Assembly: GCF_041260665.1 (NCBI RefSeq)
Contig: NZ_JBGCCT010000040.1
Span: 1-64,000 of the forward strand
Direction: 5' to 3'
DNA from: Catenulispora sp. GP43
GTDB lineage: Bacteria; Actinomycetota; Actinomycetes; Streptomycetales; Catenulisporaceae
Length of the DNA stretch: 64,000 nt
Shown here: positions 15,744 to 25,066 of the stretch, in pieces
Position numbering within the stretch: the first letter of the stretch is position 1
Layout: every line of letters starts with the position of its first letter
Translations under genes and position numbers: made by a program
The notes under the pieces: model-generated
Database searches by the model: none
What the model saw: only the letters and a program-made list of their open reading frames with translations
Told to the model about the DNA's origin: nothing

Positions 15744-16472
15744 TTACCTCGCTTCGCCTTCGGGCATCACATCTGCACGCAGTAGGTTGTGGTCCGAAAG
15801 GCTGCCGACGTTCTCGGTCTGCGCGCCGCGCGTACCGCCGCCACGGACGATGATGTGGTCGATGGTCTGGGCCGGGATGCCCGCGCCGTACGGCCGGGTG
15901 GGCGGTGCGTTCAGCGGGAGGACTGCGAGCGTGTATCCGGGGCCAAGAGCGGCTGACACACTGGCGGAGTCACAGTTGAAATCGCCGAGCAGGACGACCG
16001 GATTTGTCGAGGCGGTCGTGAGCTCGGCCAAGCGAGCCAGCTGACCGGCCCGGCGTTGGCCGGAGCTCACGTGAGTGGCGACTACGAGCGTGTCGCCGGT
16101 CTGGACGGCCAGCAGTCCCTTGCCCGGATCGTCGTCGAAGGCTTCGGCGGCGATCTGGTGGGCCGGCCCGTTCACCACCAGGACCAAGTGCTCGCTTGGG
16201 TCCTCTAGTGAGGACGTTCCGTAGCGCGGTCTCGGGACGCGTGGGTAGCGCAGAGCGTGTGTCACACGGTCGGCGGGTAGGGCGTGAACCAGATCGTTGA
16301 GTTGGTCGCCGCTGACTTCCTGGAGGGCGATGACCTGCTCAGCGCGCTCCATCAGCCGTGCCGTGATCGCGGCGATCCGATCCGTTTCGTCCGGCCAGTG
16401 CCTCAGGATGTCTTCGCCCCAGTTCTCGGCGTGGACGCGGTGCAGGATGTTCCAGGTCGCGACGGAAATCAC
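15744..16472 (-). CDS. Endonuclease/exonuclease/phosphatase-family hydrolase
   Basis: A 242-residue enzyme of the EEP (DNase I-like) superfamily with the full catalytic set: TWNIL near the N-terminus, ALQEV (metal Glu), VVATHVSSG, LLGDFNCD (Asn/Asp pair), QTIDHII, and the closing SDHNLLRADV (Asp-His). There is no signal peptide, so it is cytosolic and probably a nuclease or phosphoesterase of unknown target. GTG start at 16470-16472 with only a weak AGGGTGG before it. It is divergent from the S53 protease gene. Confidence 0.82.
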   Translation of the reverse strand: MISVATWNILHRVHAENWGEDILRHWPDETDRIAAITARLMERAEQVIALQEVSGDQLNDLVHALPADRVTHALRYPRVPRPRYGTSSLEDPSEHLVLVVNGPAHQIAAEAFDDDPGKGLLAVQTGDTLVVATHVSSGQRRAGQLARLAELTTASTNPVVLLGDFNCDSASVSAALGPGYTLAVLPLNAPPTRPYGAGIPAQTIDHIIVRGGGTRGAQTENVGSLSDHNLLRADVMPEGEAR

Positions 16473-16599
16473 GAGCCACCCTAACGCCGATGGGGTCAGG
16501 GGTGTGTGCTTTGGAACCGACTGGTGGATCTTCAGTGCACCGCGACGATCGCCCCTGCGGTAGGCGAGCGAGCCGAGCGACAGAATCTGGTTAAGCTTC

Positions 16600-16629
16600 T
16601 TGACTCGATCCCTGATTCGCTTCTAGATT
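16600..16629 (+). promoter_or_regulatory. Promoter of the S53 protease gene
   Basis: TTGACT (16600-16605), an 18-base spacer and TAGATT (16624-16629) predict a transcript start near 16636. That leaves a 35-base leader before the GTG at 16671 and argues against the ATG at 16635. The region contains four spaced copies of GATTC. Confidence 0.45.
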
Positions 16630-16670
16630 CCTCGATGCCTGATTCCGTTCGGTGTCTGGAGGATTCCGAA

Positions 16671-19655
16671 GTGCGACGTCCCACCCAACGGCGAGTCTGT
16701 CTCCTGGCAGCCGCGGCTCTTGTCGGCGGCGCGGTCGCCGTGATGCCGATCAGCGCCCGCGCGAGCAGCGTCGCCGCCCACCCTTCAGCGGCCCCTGTCG
16801 CAGAACACGTCTATCCGCTGCCGACCGGCGACCACGTCCGGGTCACCGGATCGGGGCCGGGCGCCAGAGCCGATTTCCTTCCGGCGCCCGGCCATTCCGC
16901 CGCCGCCGTGACTTCGAACGTCGGCGGACGGATCGCCGTCGTCCCGGTGGCGCAGATCGGGAGGATCTCCTCGCTGGACGCGTTCGAGGTGGGATCGGCG
17001 AGTCCGCAGGCCGCGGCCGTCACCCCGTTCTTCCCGATGACCTCGCTACACATCACGGCCGTGGACCATGCCGGCAAGCCGGTCCCGGCCGCCGAGGTGA
17101 TCGCGGTGAACACCGACGATCCCGCGAAGGCGAACTGGGACGGGATCATGAACGCCGGGGACGCGCGCATCGAAGTCCCGGCCGGCCACTACAGCGTGGC
17201 CGTCGCCGCTTTCGAGACCGACTCGGCGGGCGCCGCCACCGAGACGGACCTGCTCTCGGTCACCGACCTCACCGTGCCGGCCGCCGGCGCCGCCGCCGCG
17301 CTGGACGCCCGCACCGCGCAGCAGGTCGCGTTCACCACCCCGCAGCCCAGCACGTTCGCGGCGGCCGTCGCCGGCTGGGACCGCGGTACGGCGGCGCATC
17401 AGGACTCGTTGGACGTCGGGGCGCTCGCCGGCACGAAGTTCTTCGTCGGCGGCGCGGCCAAGGCGAAGTACGGGGTGCTGAACTTCTCGATGTTCGGCCG
17501 GCAGGCCTCCGGGACCGGCAGCTATGAGCTGGCGTTCCCGAACGACGATCAGGTCCCTGCTTCGCAGACGTACGCCGCTGGTGCGCTGGCGACCGTGGAC
17601 TCGACCTACGCCACGGATCTGCCGCAGCAGGACTTGACCATGAACGACTTGTGGAACCGCCCCGGCTCGTCCGGCCCGGCCCTTCCCGATCTGCCCGCTG
17701 TCACCGTGCACGCGCCGTCGCAGGGGCGGCAGTACATATCCGCGGTCGCCGGGGTGTCCTACGAAGGCCTGATGCTTCCGGCCAGCGCCGACGGCTCCCT
17801 GGACGGCGAGTTGGAGCGCGACTTCGTCCCCGCCGCCGGTGAGCACCTGACGTTGGCCTGGCGCGGGACGGTCATCACGCCGGCGCCCTCGACGTATGAC
17901 GGGCCTTGCTTCCTGTGCCGCGACGGGAACACCCTCAACGGTGTCGACGAGATGGACACCGACGGCTCCGGGGACGTCGGGCAGTGGAGCGACGGACCGA
18001 CGACGATCACCCAGGACGGCAAGCAGATCTACAGCGGCGGCACGGAAGGCCAGTTGTTCACACTGGCTCTGCCCGCCGCGAAGCACCGCTATGTGTACGC
18101 GCTGGACACCACGTACGCCAGCAGCACGACGGCGCTGTCGACGCACACGCAGATCTCGTGGGGCTTCGACTCGGCGCAGGCCGCGGCCTCGACGCCGGTA
18201 CCGATCCTCTACGCGCGGGCGCGGTTCGTCACCGATGGACACGACTCGGTGCCGGTCGGGACCGGGACGGTCGACATCGCCTTCCAGCACCAGAGCGGCG
18301 TGGCCGCGAGCGCGGTGAAGAGCGCGAGCGTCTCAGTGTCCTACGACGACGGCAAGACCTGGCAGCCCACGACCGTCGCGCTCGGCGACGGGCATCAGGT
18401 GTCTGCGACGTGGCCGGTGCCGGCCGGCACCAAGGCCGGCTATCTGGCGCTGCGGATGAGCGCCGTCGACGCGGCCGGGAGCACCCTGGACGAGACCGCG
18501 CACCACGCCGCGCTGGTCAACGCGCCCGGCGGGATCGCGGTCAGCGGAGCCGGAGCGGGGGGATCGGGCGGGGGAGCGGCCGGGGTGCACGCGGTCTGCC
18601 CGAGCGCCGCGGCCGGTCATGTGCGCTGCTTCGCGCTGGCGTCGCAGGTGAAGCCGCTGGCCAAGGGCGCCGCGCTGCCCGACGGATTCGCCCACGCGGC
18701 TCTGCTGTCGGCCTATAAGCTGCCGGCCGCCGGCGGTGCCGGACGGACGGTGGCGATTGTGGACGCCCACGACGATCCGCAGGCCGAGTCGGATCTGGCC
18801 GTGTATCGCAGCACGTATGGGCTGCCGGCGTGCACCACGGCCAACGGCTGCTTCAAGAAGGTCAACGAGCACGGCAAGACCTTGCCGCTGCCGGCGCACG
18901 ACGCCGACGACGACTGGAACCCCGAGGTCTCGCTCGATCTGGACATGGTCTCCGCGGTGTGCCCGGCGTGCCACATCTTGCTGGTGGAGTCGGACAGCAC
19001 GGACTCGTCCTCGCTCGGCACCGCCGAGCAGACCGCGACCGGCTCCGGCGCCGTGGCCGTCTCCAACAGCTGGGGCGGCGATGAGAGCACGCCGGAGCAG
19101 GCCTGGAACACCGCCTTCCAGCACCCGGGGGTCGCGGTCACGGTGTCCAGCGGCGACGCCGGGTTCATCCAGGGCGCCTGGCCGGCCTCGCTGAGCACGG
19201 TGATCGCCGTCGGCGGCACCAGCCTCACCAAGTCCTCGACCGCCGCGCGCGGCTGGAGCGAGAGCGCGTGGAAGGGCGGCGGCTCGGGCTGCTCGGCCTA
19301 CATCGCGAAGCCGGCGTGGCAGCACGACACGCACTGCCCCAACCGCACGGTCGCCGACGTCTCAGCGGTCGCGGACCCGGCCACCGGCGTCGCGGTGTAC
19401 GTCGAGGGCGGCTGGGGCGTGTTCGGGGGGACGAGCGCGTCCTCGCCGATCATCGCCGCGATGATCGCCCTGGCCGGGAACTCGGCGGCACTGACGAGCG
19501 CGCAGAGTATTTACTCGCACGCCGCGGACTTCTTCGACGTCACCAGCGGGACGAACGCCAACTGGGACTGCGGCGGGGACTACCTGTGCACGGCGGGGCC
19601 CGGCTACGACGCGCCGACCGGGGTCGGGACGCCGAACGGGCTGCGGGGGTTGTAG
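16671..19655 (+). CDS. Secreted sedolisin (peptidase S53) with long N-terminal region
   Basis: A 994-residue exported serine-carboxyl protease. Residues 1-35 are a signal peptide (RRVCLLAAAALVGGAVAVMP..ARA). About 40-590 is beta-rich, including PLPTGDHVRVTGSG as in many subtilase propeptides. The sedolisin domain lies at about 620-994. The catalytic Glu and Asp are in PEVSLDLD (E752, D756); the nucleophile is S922 in FGGTSASSP; YDAPTGVGTPNG at the end gives part of the Ca2+ site. S53 enzymes work at acid pH. Start GTG 16671 is chosen for GGAGGA seven bases before it. The domain before the protease is far longer than the usual propeptide of about 180 residues and may bind substrate. Confidence 0.85.
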   Translation: MRRPTQRRVCLLAAAALVGGAVAVMPISARASSVAAHPSAAPVAEHVYPLPTGDHVRVTGSGPGARADFLPAPGHSAAAVTSNVGGRIAVVPVAQIGRISSLDAFEVGSASPQAAAVTPFFPMTSLHITAVDHAGKPVPAAEVIAVNTDDPAKANWDGIMNAGDARIEVPAGHYSVAVAAFETDSAGAATETDLLSVTDLTVPAAGAAAALDARTAQQVAFTTPQPSTFAAAVAGWDRGTAAHQDSLDVGALAGTKFFVGGAAKAKYGVLNFSMFGRQASGTGSYELAFPNDDQVPASQTYAAGALATVDSTYATDLPQQDLTMNDLWNRPGSSGPALPDLPAVTVHAPSQGRQYISAVAGVSYEGLMLPASADGSLDGELERDFVPAAGEHLTLAWRGTVITPAPSTYDGPCFLCRDGNTLNGVDEMDTDGSGDVGQWSDGPTTITQDGKQIYSGGTEGQLFTLALPAAKHRYVYALDTTYASSTTALSTHTQISWGFDSAQAAASTPVPILYARARFVTDGHDSVPVGTGTVDIAFQHQSGVAASAVKSASVSVSYDDGKTWQPTTVALGDGHQVSATWPVPAGTKAGYLALRMSAVDAAGSTLDETAHHAALVNAPGGIAVSGAGAGGSGGGAAGVHAVCPSAAAGHVRCFALASQVKPLAKGAALPDGFAHAALLSAYKLPAAGGAGRTVAIVDAHDDPQAESDLAVYRSTYGLPACTTANGCFKKVNEHGKTLPLPAHDADDDWNPEVSLDLDMVSAVCPACHILLVESDSTDSSSLGTAEQTATGSGAVAVSNSWGGDESTPEQAWNTAFQHPGVAVTVSSGDAGFIQGAWPASLSTVIAVGGTSLTKSSTAARGWSESAWKGGGSGCSAYIAKPAWQHDTHCPNRTVADVSAVADPATGVAVYVEGGWGVFGGTSASSPIIAAMIALAGNSAALTSAQSIYSHAADFFDVTSGTNANWDCGGDYLCTAGPGYDAPTGVGTPNGLRGL

Positions 19656-19672
19656 GACCGTGAGGTGATGGG

Positions 19673-19710
19673 GAAACCGCTCCGATTCGTGGGTGAGTCG
19701 GAGCGGTTTC
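19673..19710. terminator. Bidirectional terminator, S53 protease and TPR gene
   Basis: A 13-bp perfect stem (19673-19685 with 19698-19710) with a 12-base loop lies between two convergent genes. Confidence 0.75.
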
Positions 19711-19731
19711 GCTTGTGCGAGCGGTCCGCCC

Positions 19732-20454
19732 TCAGTCCGGCACCGGCTCCCCCGCCTCGGCCCGCCGCAGCCACTCGGCGGCCGTCGCGGCGTTGCGTCC
19801 GCCGACGCCTGCGCGCTCCATCTGCTCCACGGCCGTCCGCAGGTGTCCGATGGCGTCGTCGTAGCGTCCGGCGAGCATCTCGATCTGGCCGATGGCCAGC
19901 GTTCCGCCGGCGATCGAGCGCGGGTCGCCCCACTCTTCGCGGAGCCGCAGGGAAGTGTGCAGGTGCTCCAGGGCCGTGTCGGCGTCGCGCTTCTCGGCGA
20001 AGTAGTAGAAGCCCAGGTGCCGGTAGCACTCCGAGCGCACGTAGGCATCAGCGTGCTGATCCGCGAGCGGCAGTGCCTCCCGGTAGTAGGGCATGGCCGT
20101 GTCCCAGTCGTGGAGCAGCACCTGGTGGACCAGTCCGATGCCGAACAGCGACTCGGCGGCGCCGGCCTGGTCGCCGATCTCCCGCTGGATCGCCAGGGCC
20201 CGCCGGAACAGTGCCTCCTCGGCCTCGGCGTTCGAGGTGTCGCGGTTGTTCTCCAGCGCGCGGTAGTGCAGCACCATCGCGAGCTTGTCCAATGCCGCGG
20301 CCTCGGCCCGGCGGTCGTCGTCCGTGACGGCCTGCTGCCGCGCACGCTCCAGCGTGTCCTGCGCCTCGTCGTAGTCGCCGAGGGCGAAGGACGCCGCCAT
20401 CAGCGATTCGGTGCCGGCGGCGAGGAGTTTTTCAGCTGTGTCACTAATCCCCAT
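19732..20454 (-). CDS. Tetratricopeptide-repeat protein
   Basis: A 240-residue soluble all-helical protein made of about five TPR units, for example ALGDYDEAQDTLERARQQA, AEEALFRRALAIQREIGDQ, DWDTAMPYYREALPLADQH, and DADTALEHLHTSLRLREEWGD. It carries no enzymatic domain and no signal or membrane segment, so it probably acts as a protein-binding scaffold. ATG start at 20452-20454. It is a single gene with hairpins on both sides; no partner can be named. Confidence 0.8.
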   Translation of the reverse strand: MGISDTAEKLLAAGTESLMAASFALGDYDEAQDTLERARQQAVTDDDRRAEAAALDKLAMVLHYRALENNRDTSNAEAEEALFRRALAIQREIGDQAGAAESLFGIGLVHQVLLHDWDTAMPYYREALPLADQHADAYVRSECYRHLGFYYFAEKRDADTALEHLHTSLRLREEWGDPRSIAGGTLAIGQIEMLAGRYDDAIGHLRTAVEQMERAGVGGRNAATAAEWLRRAEAGEPVPD

Positions 20455-20497
20455 CGGTTCAGGCTATCGGCAGGGGTGTTTGCTCGGGGGAACAAGA

Positions 20498-20527
20498 ACC
20501 GCCGACCGGTTGTCACCGATCGGCGGT
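20498..20527 (-). terminator. Hairpin terminator after the LAHTG surface-protein gene
   Basis: A 13-bp stem with one mismatch (20498-20510 with 20515-20527) and a TGTC loop lies 27 bases past the stop codon. Confidence 0.6.
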
Positions 20528-20553
20528 CGAGGCCCCGTGTTGTCCGTTCTGGT

Positions 20554-21498
20554 TCAGTGCTTGCGCGCGCCCGCGGTCTTGGCCTTGCGCGAGGCGAACA
20601 TCGCCCCGCCGCCGGCGCCGAAGAACATCAGCGCGACCAGGCTGACCTCGCCGACGTTGGCGCCGGTGTGGGCCAGGGTCGGGGTGCCGGGGGTGGTGGT
20701 CGGCGTGGCCGGGGTGGCCGGCGTGCTGGTGCTGCTGCTCGGGGTCGGGGTGCTCGGCGGCGTGCTGGAGGCCGGCGTCGAGGGGTGCGTGGTCGGGCTC
20801 GTCGTCGGCGGCGTGCTGGGCTTCGTCGTCGGCGGTGTGGTCGGCGGCGTCGTGGGGGGCGTCGTCGGCGTGGTGACCGGCGGGGGCGGCGGGGTGGCCG
20901 CGCAGCCGCCGGCGTCCGAGCCGTTCCAGGCGGCGAACAGGCCGTGGGGCGTGTTGATGCCCTTGTCGTGGTTCGGCACCTGGTGGCCGTTGGTGCCGTC
21001 GTACTTCGTCTTGCCGTGGTAGAGGTCGATCTGGCCGAAGCACGGGCCGCCGGGGGTGCCGGGCAGCTTCACCGTGAGCGACTGGGTCTCCGAGCTCTTC
21101 GACGCCGTGGTCAGGTGCACGGTGGCGAAGTCCACGAAGGTCTGGTTGCCCGAGGACTCCCAGGTCGGGCCGCCGTCGGCGGTGTAGGAGGCCAGCGAGA
21201 CGTCGACGCCGCCGGTGCATTGGTCGGCGATCGCGTGCGGCGACAACTGGACGGTGAAACCGTAGACGGGCTCGGCGGTGACCCGGGTGAACGACGAGCT
21301 CGCGTGGAACTTGGTGTTGGCGTCCGGCTTGCCGTCGCTGCCGTTCACCGCCCACTGCACGTCGTTGTTGCTCAGGGAGCAGGTGTGCTCCGGCGGCGGC
21401 TTCTCGCAGGCGTTGGCGGCGCCGGCGGCACCGGCCAGCGACGCGGCCGCACCGGCGAGGGTGACGAGCGCCCCGCGGCCTATTCGGCTTGTGGTCAT
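20554..21498 (-). CDS. Sortase-anchored surface protein (LAHTG signal) with Thr/Pro-rich stalk
   Basis: A 314-residue exported protein. The signal peptide (1-31) ends near AANAC. A globular beta-rich domain at about 32-200 with four or more cysteines (CEKPPPEHTCS, DQCTGGV, GPCFGQI, AGGCAAT) is followed by a Thr/Pro/Ser stalk of about 70 residues (PPTTPPTT repeats, likely glycosylated). The end is a cell-wall sorting signal: LAHTG, a hydrophobic helix (VSLVALMFFGAGGGAMFA) and a basic tail. LAxTG is the motif of class E sortases in high-GC actinobacteria. ATG start at 21496-21498. The globular domain is not one I can name; its substrate or adhesion role is open. Confidence 0.8.
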   Translation of the reverse strand: MTTSRIGRGALVTLAGAAASLAGAAGAANACEKPPPEHTCSLSNNDVQWAVNGSDGKPDANTKFHASSSFTRVTAEPVYGFTVQLSPHAIADQCTGGVDVSLASYTADGGPTWESSGNQTFVDFATVHLTTASKSSETQSLTVKLPGTPGGPCFGQIDLYHGKTKYDGTNGHQVPNHDKGINTPHGLFAAWNGSDAGGCAATPPPPPVTTPTTPPTTPPTTPPTTKPSTPPTTSPTTHPSTPASSTPPSTPTPSSSTSTPATPATPTTTPGTPTLAHTGANVGEVSLVALMFFGAGGGAMFASRKAKTAGARKH

Positions 21499-21876
21499 GT
21501 GTGGTGGCTCTTCTCTGTGCCGGCCCCGGGACCTCGCGGCCGGATCACTTAGTGTGACTGGGTTGTCAGCGGCATAAGTGCTCGTGGACAGCGCTGGAGC
21601 ATATCGGGGTGTTGAGTCGGACCGGAAGGCAGGTTGAGGGTGACTGAAGGCGTAGATTCTGCGGGGTAACGGCATGCCTTCGGATGATCGGGGACGGCTT
21701 GTCCCGGTTCTCCTGAGGGCGCCCGGACCAGCGGTGATGCGCCGTCGGCGGCAGTGCGGCCGGGTGCTTCGCGGATCTGCGTAGTCAATCTACGAAGCTT
21801 GTATTAGACGCGATTCCCTTGTGGCGCTTGAGAAATACGTCGCAGTCACGTCCTCACGCCCTCATGCCCTCACGCC
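21499..21876. other. Intergenic region with promoter of the surface protein gene and a CTCACGCC repeat
   Basis: No gene is convincing in these 378 bases; they must hold the promoter of the leftward LAHTG gene. At 21849-21884, just beyond the stop of the next leftward gene, CCTCACGCC/CCTCATGCC is repeated four times with small gaps. Its origin is unknown. Part of it is AT-richer than the surroundings (21786-21840). Confidence 0.4.
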
Positions 21877-22752
21877 TCACGCCTTGGCGTGGATCGCGTG
21901 CCAAGCCCGTCCGGTGCCCGGCACGGCCCAGCCGGTGAGGATCTTTGTGGCGGTCTGCTCGTCGGGCGCGGCCAGCAGTATGTCCCGCGCCCCGGCCAGC
22001 ACCGTGGTGCCCGCGGTCAGCGGGCCGCGGGGGCAGCAGGTGCAGTGGAACGTCAGGCTGTCCACCGGCTCCATCGCCAGCCCGGCGTCGTCGAAGGCGT
22101 CCGCCAGCGCGGTCATGTCCCGCGGCGCCGGGGCCGTCACCTGGGCCAGCCAGGTCGCGGTCGGCGACTCCCGCCACAGCGCCAACTCGTCGAAGACCGG
22201 GAAGGTGTGGTCCTCGACCCGGCGCTCGCCGGTCGGGGCGCCGTCGTGCACGACGATCTCGCCGAAGCGGCGCCGGCCGTAGGGCACCGACAGGATGCGG
22301 GCCCGGGTGGGGCAGATCCGCCGCACCCAGACCACCTCGGCCTCGCCGTCGGGGTCCAGGCGCACCAGGGCCGAGCCGAACCCGTCCTCGATCTCGCCCT
22401 CGCCGGGGGACAGCGGGACGCCGTAGTTGGTCCACGCCTCCCGCGCCGTGCCCCAGTCGCCGACCATCGTGGCCGCGATCCCCAGGTTCCACCACGCCGG
22501 GCTGCCGGCCGGCTCCCCGGCCCGCAGCGCCGCCTGCCGGCCCAGCTCGTACGCCTTCTGCCAGTTCCGCAGGAACTTGTTGGCCAGCGCCGCGTCGAAC
22601 CAGAGCTCGGGGCTGATCGGCGTGTCCGGAAAGGCGGTCAGGAACTCCTCGTAGCAGGCGGCGACCACCGGCCAGTCCAAGTCGTCGGCGGCGTTCTCGC
22701 CCCGTTGCAGCAACTCCATGGCTTCAGCGCCCGACAGCTGAACCCGGCTCAT
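21877..22752 (-). CDS. TPR-like protein of unknown function with C-terminal domain
   Basis: A 291-residue soluble protein. The first 110 residues are helical and TPR-like (DLDWPVVAACYEEFLTAFPD, FLRNWQKAYELGRQAALRAG, ATMVGDWGTAREAWTNYGV). The rest is a mixed domain with ICPTRARILSVPYGRRRFGEIVVHDGAPTGERR and a cysteine-rich FHCTCCPRGPLTAG that could bind a metal. I do not recognise the C-terminal domain. ATG start at 22750-22752, with GGGGAG five bases upstream. It is divergent from the beta-propeller gene. Confidence 0.65.
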   Translation of the reverse strand: MSRVQLSGAEAMELLQRGENAADDLDWPVVAACYEEFLTAFPDTPISPELWFDAALANKFLRNWQKAYELGRQAALRAGEPAGSPAWWNLGIAATMVGDWGTAREAWTNYGVPLSPGEGEIEDGFGSALVRLDPDGEAEVVWVRRICPTRARILSVPYGRRRFGEIVVHDGAPTGERRVEDHTFPVFDELALWRESPTATWLAQVTAPAPRDMTALADAFDDAGLAMEPVDSLTFHCTCCPRGPLTAGTTVLAGARDILLAAPDEQTATKILTGWAVPGTGRAWHAIHAKA

Positions 22753-22896
22753 CTTTCTCCCCTGGCGGTGATCCCTGGTTGTGATCGTGAAGAGAACAGA
22801 GTAGCGATCGAAATGATTCGCCTGTAACGCATCGGCCGGGCCCCGCCACTGCTCCTCCGTCAGCGAGTACGAACCAGCTTTCAGGAGGGGATCAGT

Positions 22897-23991
22897 GTGA
22901 GGACCAAGAACGCACTGTCCATCGTCGGGGTCGTCGCCGGGACACTGGGCGCCGTCGCCGTGACCGGCGGCCAGGCCCAGGCGGCCGCGAACCGTCCGGC
23001 CGGAGCCGCGCACACCACCGTCTACACCGAGACCAACGCCGCCGCCGGCAACGAGGTCCTCGCCTTCCGCGCCGACGGCTCGGCGGTGGGCGCCTACGCC
23101 ACCGGGGGCACCGGGACCGGCGCCGGGCTGGGATCGCAGGGGGCTGTGACGGCCGCCGACGGCGGCCGCACGCTGTTCGCCGTCAACGGCGGCTCCGACA
23201 GCGTCTCGGAGTTCGCCGTGGCGCCCTCGGGCGCCCTGAGCCTGCTGGGGACCTTCGGGGCCGGCACGGGTCCGGTCAGCGTCGCCGTGCACGGCGACCA
23301 CGTGTACGTCCTGGGTCAGAACTCTGTCACGGCCTACTGGCGACTCGGCGGCACCCTGGCCCGGATCGCGCAGCGGCCCCTGTCGGCCGGCGCCTCGGGT
23401 GCGGCGCAGGTGGCCGTGACGCCCGACGGCGGCGCGCTGCTGGTGACGGAGAAGGGCTCCAGCACGCTCGACGTGTTCGCGCTGGACTTCTTCGGCGTCC
23501 CGGGCCCGGCCACGGGGAGCGCCTCGGCCGGCCACACGCCGTTCGGCTTCGCGTTCGGGCGCGGCGGGACCGCCGTGGTGTCGAACGTCGGGGCCGGTGC
23601 CGGGGCCAGCTCGGCCAGCGGGTACCAGGTCCGGCACGGCGCGCTGCGCACCACCGCCGCCGCGCTGCCGGACGGGCAGACCGCGGCCTGCTGGGTCGCC
23701 GTCGGGCCGGACGGCCGGACCGCCTACGTCGAGAACGCCGGGTCCGGCACCGTGTCGACCTACGCGGTGGCCTCGGACGGTGCGCTGCGCCTGCTCGACG
23801 CGACCGCCGCGGCCCCCGGCGGTCACGTCGGCGACCCGGCCGTGTCCGGCGGCGCGCTGTGGATCCTGGACACCGCCAAGGGCCGGATCGACGACGTGCC
23901 GCTGGCCGCCGACGGCACGCCCGGGGCGCCGAGTGTCACCACCACCGGGGTCCCGGCCAGCGCGGCCGGTCTGGCGGCGGTGACGCGGTAG
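22897..23991 (+). CDS. Secreted beta-propeller protein (YncE / lactonase-like fold)
   Basis: A 364-residue exported protein. A signal peptide (1-32, ending QAQAA) is followed by seven blade-like repeats: EVLAFRADGSAVG, TLFAVNGGSDSVSEFAVAPSGALSLL, VAVTPDGGALLVTEKGSSTLDVFAL, and WVAVGPDGRTAYVENAGSGTVSTYAV. Such folds include 6-phosphogluconolactonase-like and surface propellers. I see no firm catalytic residues, so lactonase activity is not claimed. GTG start at 22897 after AGGAGGGG. Confidence 0.75.
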   Translation: MRTKNALSIVGVVAGTLGAVAVTGGQAQAAANRPAGAAHTTVYTETNAAAGNEVLAFRADGSAVGAYATGGTGTGAGLGSQGAVTAADGGRTLFAVNGGSDSVSEFAVAPSGALSLLGTFGAGTGPVSVAVHGDHVYVLGQNSVTAYWRLGGTLARIAQRPLSAGASGAAQVAVTPDGGALLVTEKGSSTLDVFALDFFGVPGPATGSASAGHTPFGFAFGRGGTAVVSNVGAGAGASSASGYQVRHGALRTTAAALPDGQTAACWVAVGPDGRTAYVENAGSGTVSTYAVASDGALRLLDATAAAPGGHVGDPAVSGGALWILDTAKGRIDDVPLAADGTPGAPSVTTTGVPASAAGLAAVTR

Positions 23992-24032
23992 GAGCGGCGC
24001 CTGTCCATTAGTACCCGAAATCAGTACACGAA

Positions 24033-24070
24033 GAAGTCCCCGCCTCCGGAAGGCCGGAGGCGGGGACTTC
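24033..24070. terminator. Strong bidirectional terminator, beta-propeller and GH25 genes
   Basis: A perfect 17-bp stem (24033-24049 with 24054-24070), AAGG loop and TTCTTCGTT tail lie between convergent genes. It is the strongest hairpin in the window. Confidence 0.85.
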
Positions 24071-24094
24071 TTCGTTCCAGGTACCGAGGATCGC

Positions 24095-25051
24095 TCAGCC
24101 GTTCCTGGCCAGGACCTGCAGCTGGCTGTACGGGCCGTTGAACACGTCCTGGTCGCCGGGCTCCGAACCGGAGTCCGCGTACTGCCAGAAGGTGTAGAAG
24201 CCCCAGCCCGGAGGCAGCGTGCCGCCGCCGGAGGCCGCGTAGTTCGCGATGAACAGCGGGTCGTAGTTCGCGAAGTTCGTGTCGTCGCTGGTGCAGGTGT
24301 TCCACCAGTCGGTGGTCGAGTAGATCACCGGGTAGACGCCGGTGCGCGCCGCGTACTCGTTCACGAAGTCCCAGATCCAGCTGGTCATCTGGCTTCCGCT
24401 CAGGCCGTAGCACTCCGAGCCGTAGGGGTTGTACTCGATGTCGAGCATCCCGGGCAGGGTGAGACCGTCGGAGGACCAGCCGCCGCCGTTGGTGACGAAG
24501 TAGTCGGCCTGCGCCGACCCGCTGGAGTCGTTGGGGTTCGCGAAGTGGTAGGCGCCGCGGATCAGTCCCTGGTCGTAGGGCCCGACGTACTGGTTGTAGA
24601 AGTCGGGATTGGTGTAGTACGTGCCCTCGCTCGCCTTCGCGTAAGAGAAGTCGATGTTGGGTGCGATGCCGGCCCAGTCCAGGTTGCCCTGGTAGGCACT
24701 GACGTCGATGCCCGGCAGTTGCGGCACCGAGTCCGGCGTCACGGCCGGCCGCGCGGCACCGCGCGCGGTCGGCTCGTGGGCCGGGATCGTGGAACCCATG
24801 TGGTCGAGCTGCGGGTGGGTCGCCACCGTGGGGTGCACCGGCGTGTTGTGCCAGGTGGTGTCGACCTTGACCAACTGGCCCGAGACGGTCCGCGCGTAAC
24901 CCGGGTGCGGGTTCGCCTGGACGACGGGGGCGCCGGCCGCGGCCGTGCTGCCGCCGGCCGGCAGGAGCACCGCCCCGGCGGTGGCCACGGCCAGCGCCAG
25001 CACGGCCAGGCGGCGCGAGGAGCGCGCGGACCGGATTCCGAGGGTGGACAT
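24095..25051 (-). CDS. Secreted GH25 muramidase (lysozyme), paralogue 2
   Basis: A 318-residue exported lysozyme of the Chalaropsis/cellosyl type, which cuts the MurNAc-GlcNAc bond. A signal peptide (1-39) and a linker of about 75 residues lead to the GH25 barrel at about 112-318. It begins GIDVSAYQGNLDW (first catalytic Asp), continues FSYAKASEGTYYTNP and GLIRGAYHFA, carries the acid pair in MLDIEYNPYGSECYG, and ends WGFYTFWQYADSG. ATG start at 25049-25051. It lies 15 bases after the stop of a paralogue with nearly the same catalytic domain, so the pair is a tandem duplication in one transcript. Confidence 0.9.
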   Translation of the reverse strand: MSTLGIRSARSSRRLAVLALAVATAGAVLLPAGGSTAAAGAPVVQANPHPGYARTVSGQLVKVDTTWHNTPVHPTVATHPQLDHMGSTIPAHEPTARGAARPAVTPDSVPQLPGIDVSAYQGNLDWAGIAPNIDFSYAKASEGTYYTNPDFYNQYVGPYDQGLIRGAYHFANPNDSSGSAQADYFVTNGGGWSSDGLTLPGMLDIEYNPYGSECYGLSGSQMTSWIWDFVNEYAARTGVYPVIYSTTDWWNTCTSDDTNFANYDPLFIANYAASGGGTLPPGWGFYTFWQYADSGSEPGDQDVFNGPYSQLQVLARNG

Positions 25052-25066
25052 CAGGACACCTTCGCC

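Noticed and set aside
21549-21788. Possible small gene of 79 codons on the minus strand
   Set aside because: No ribosome site, low-complexity translation, and it covers the promoter region of the surface-protein gene.
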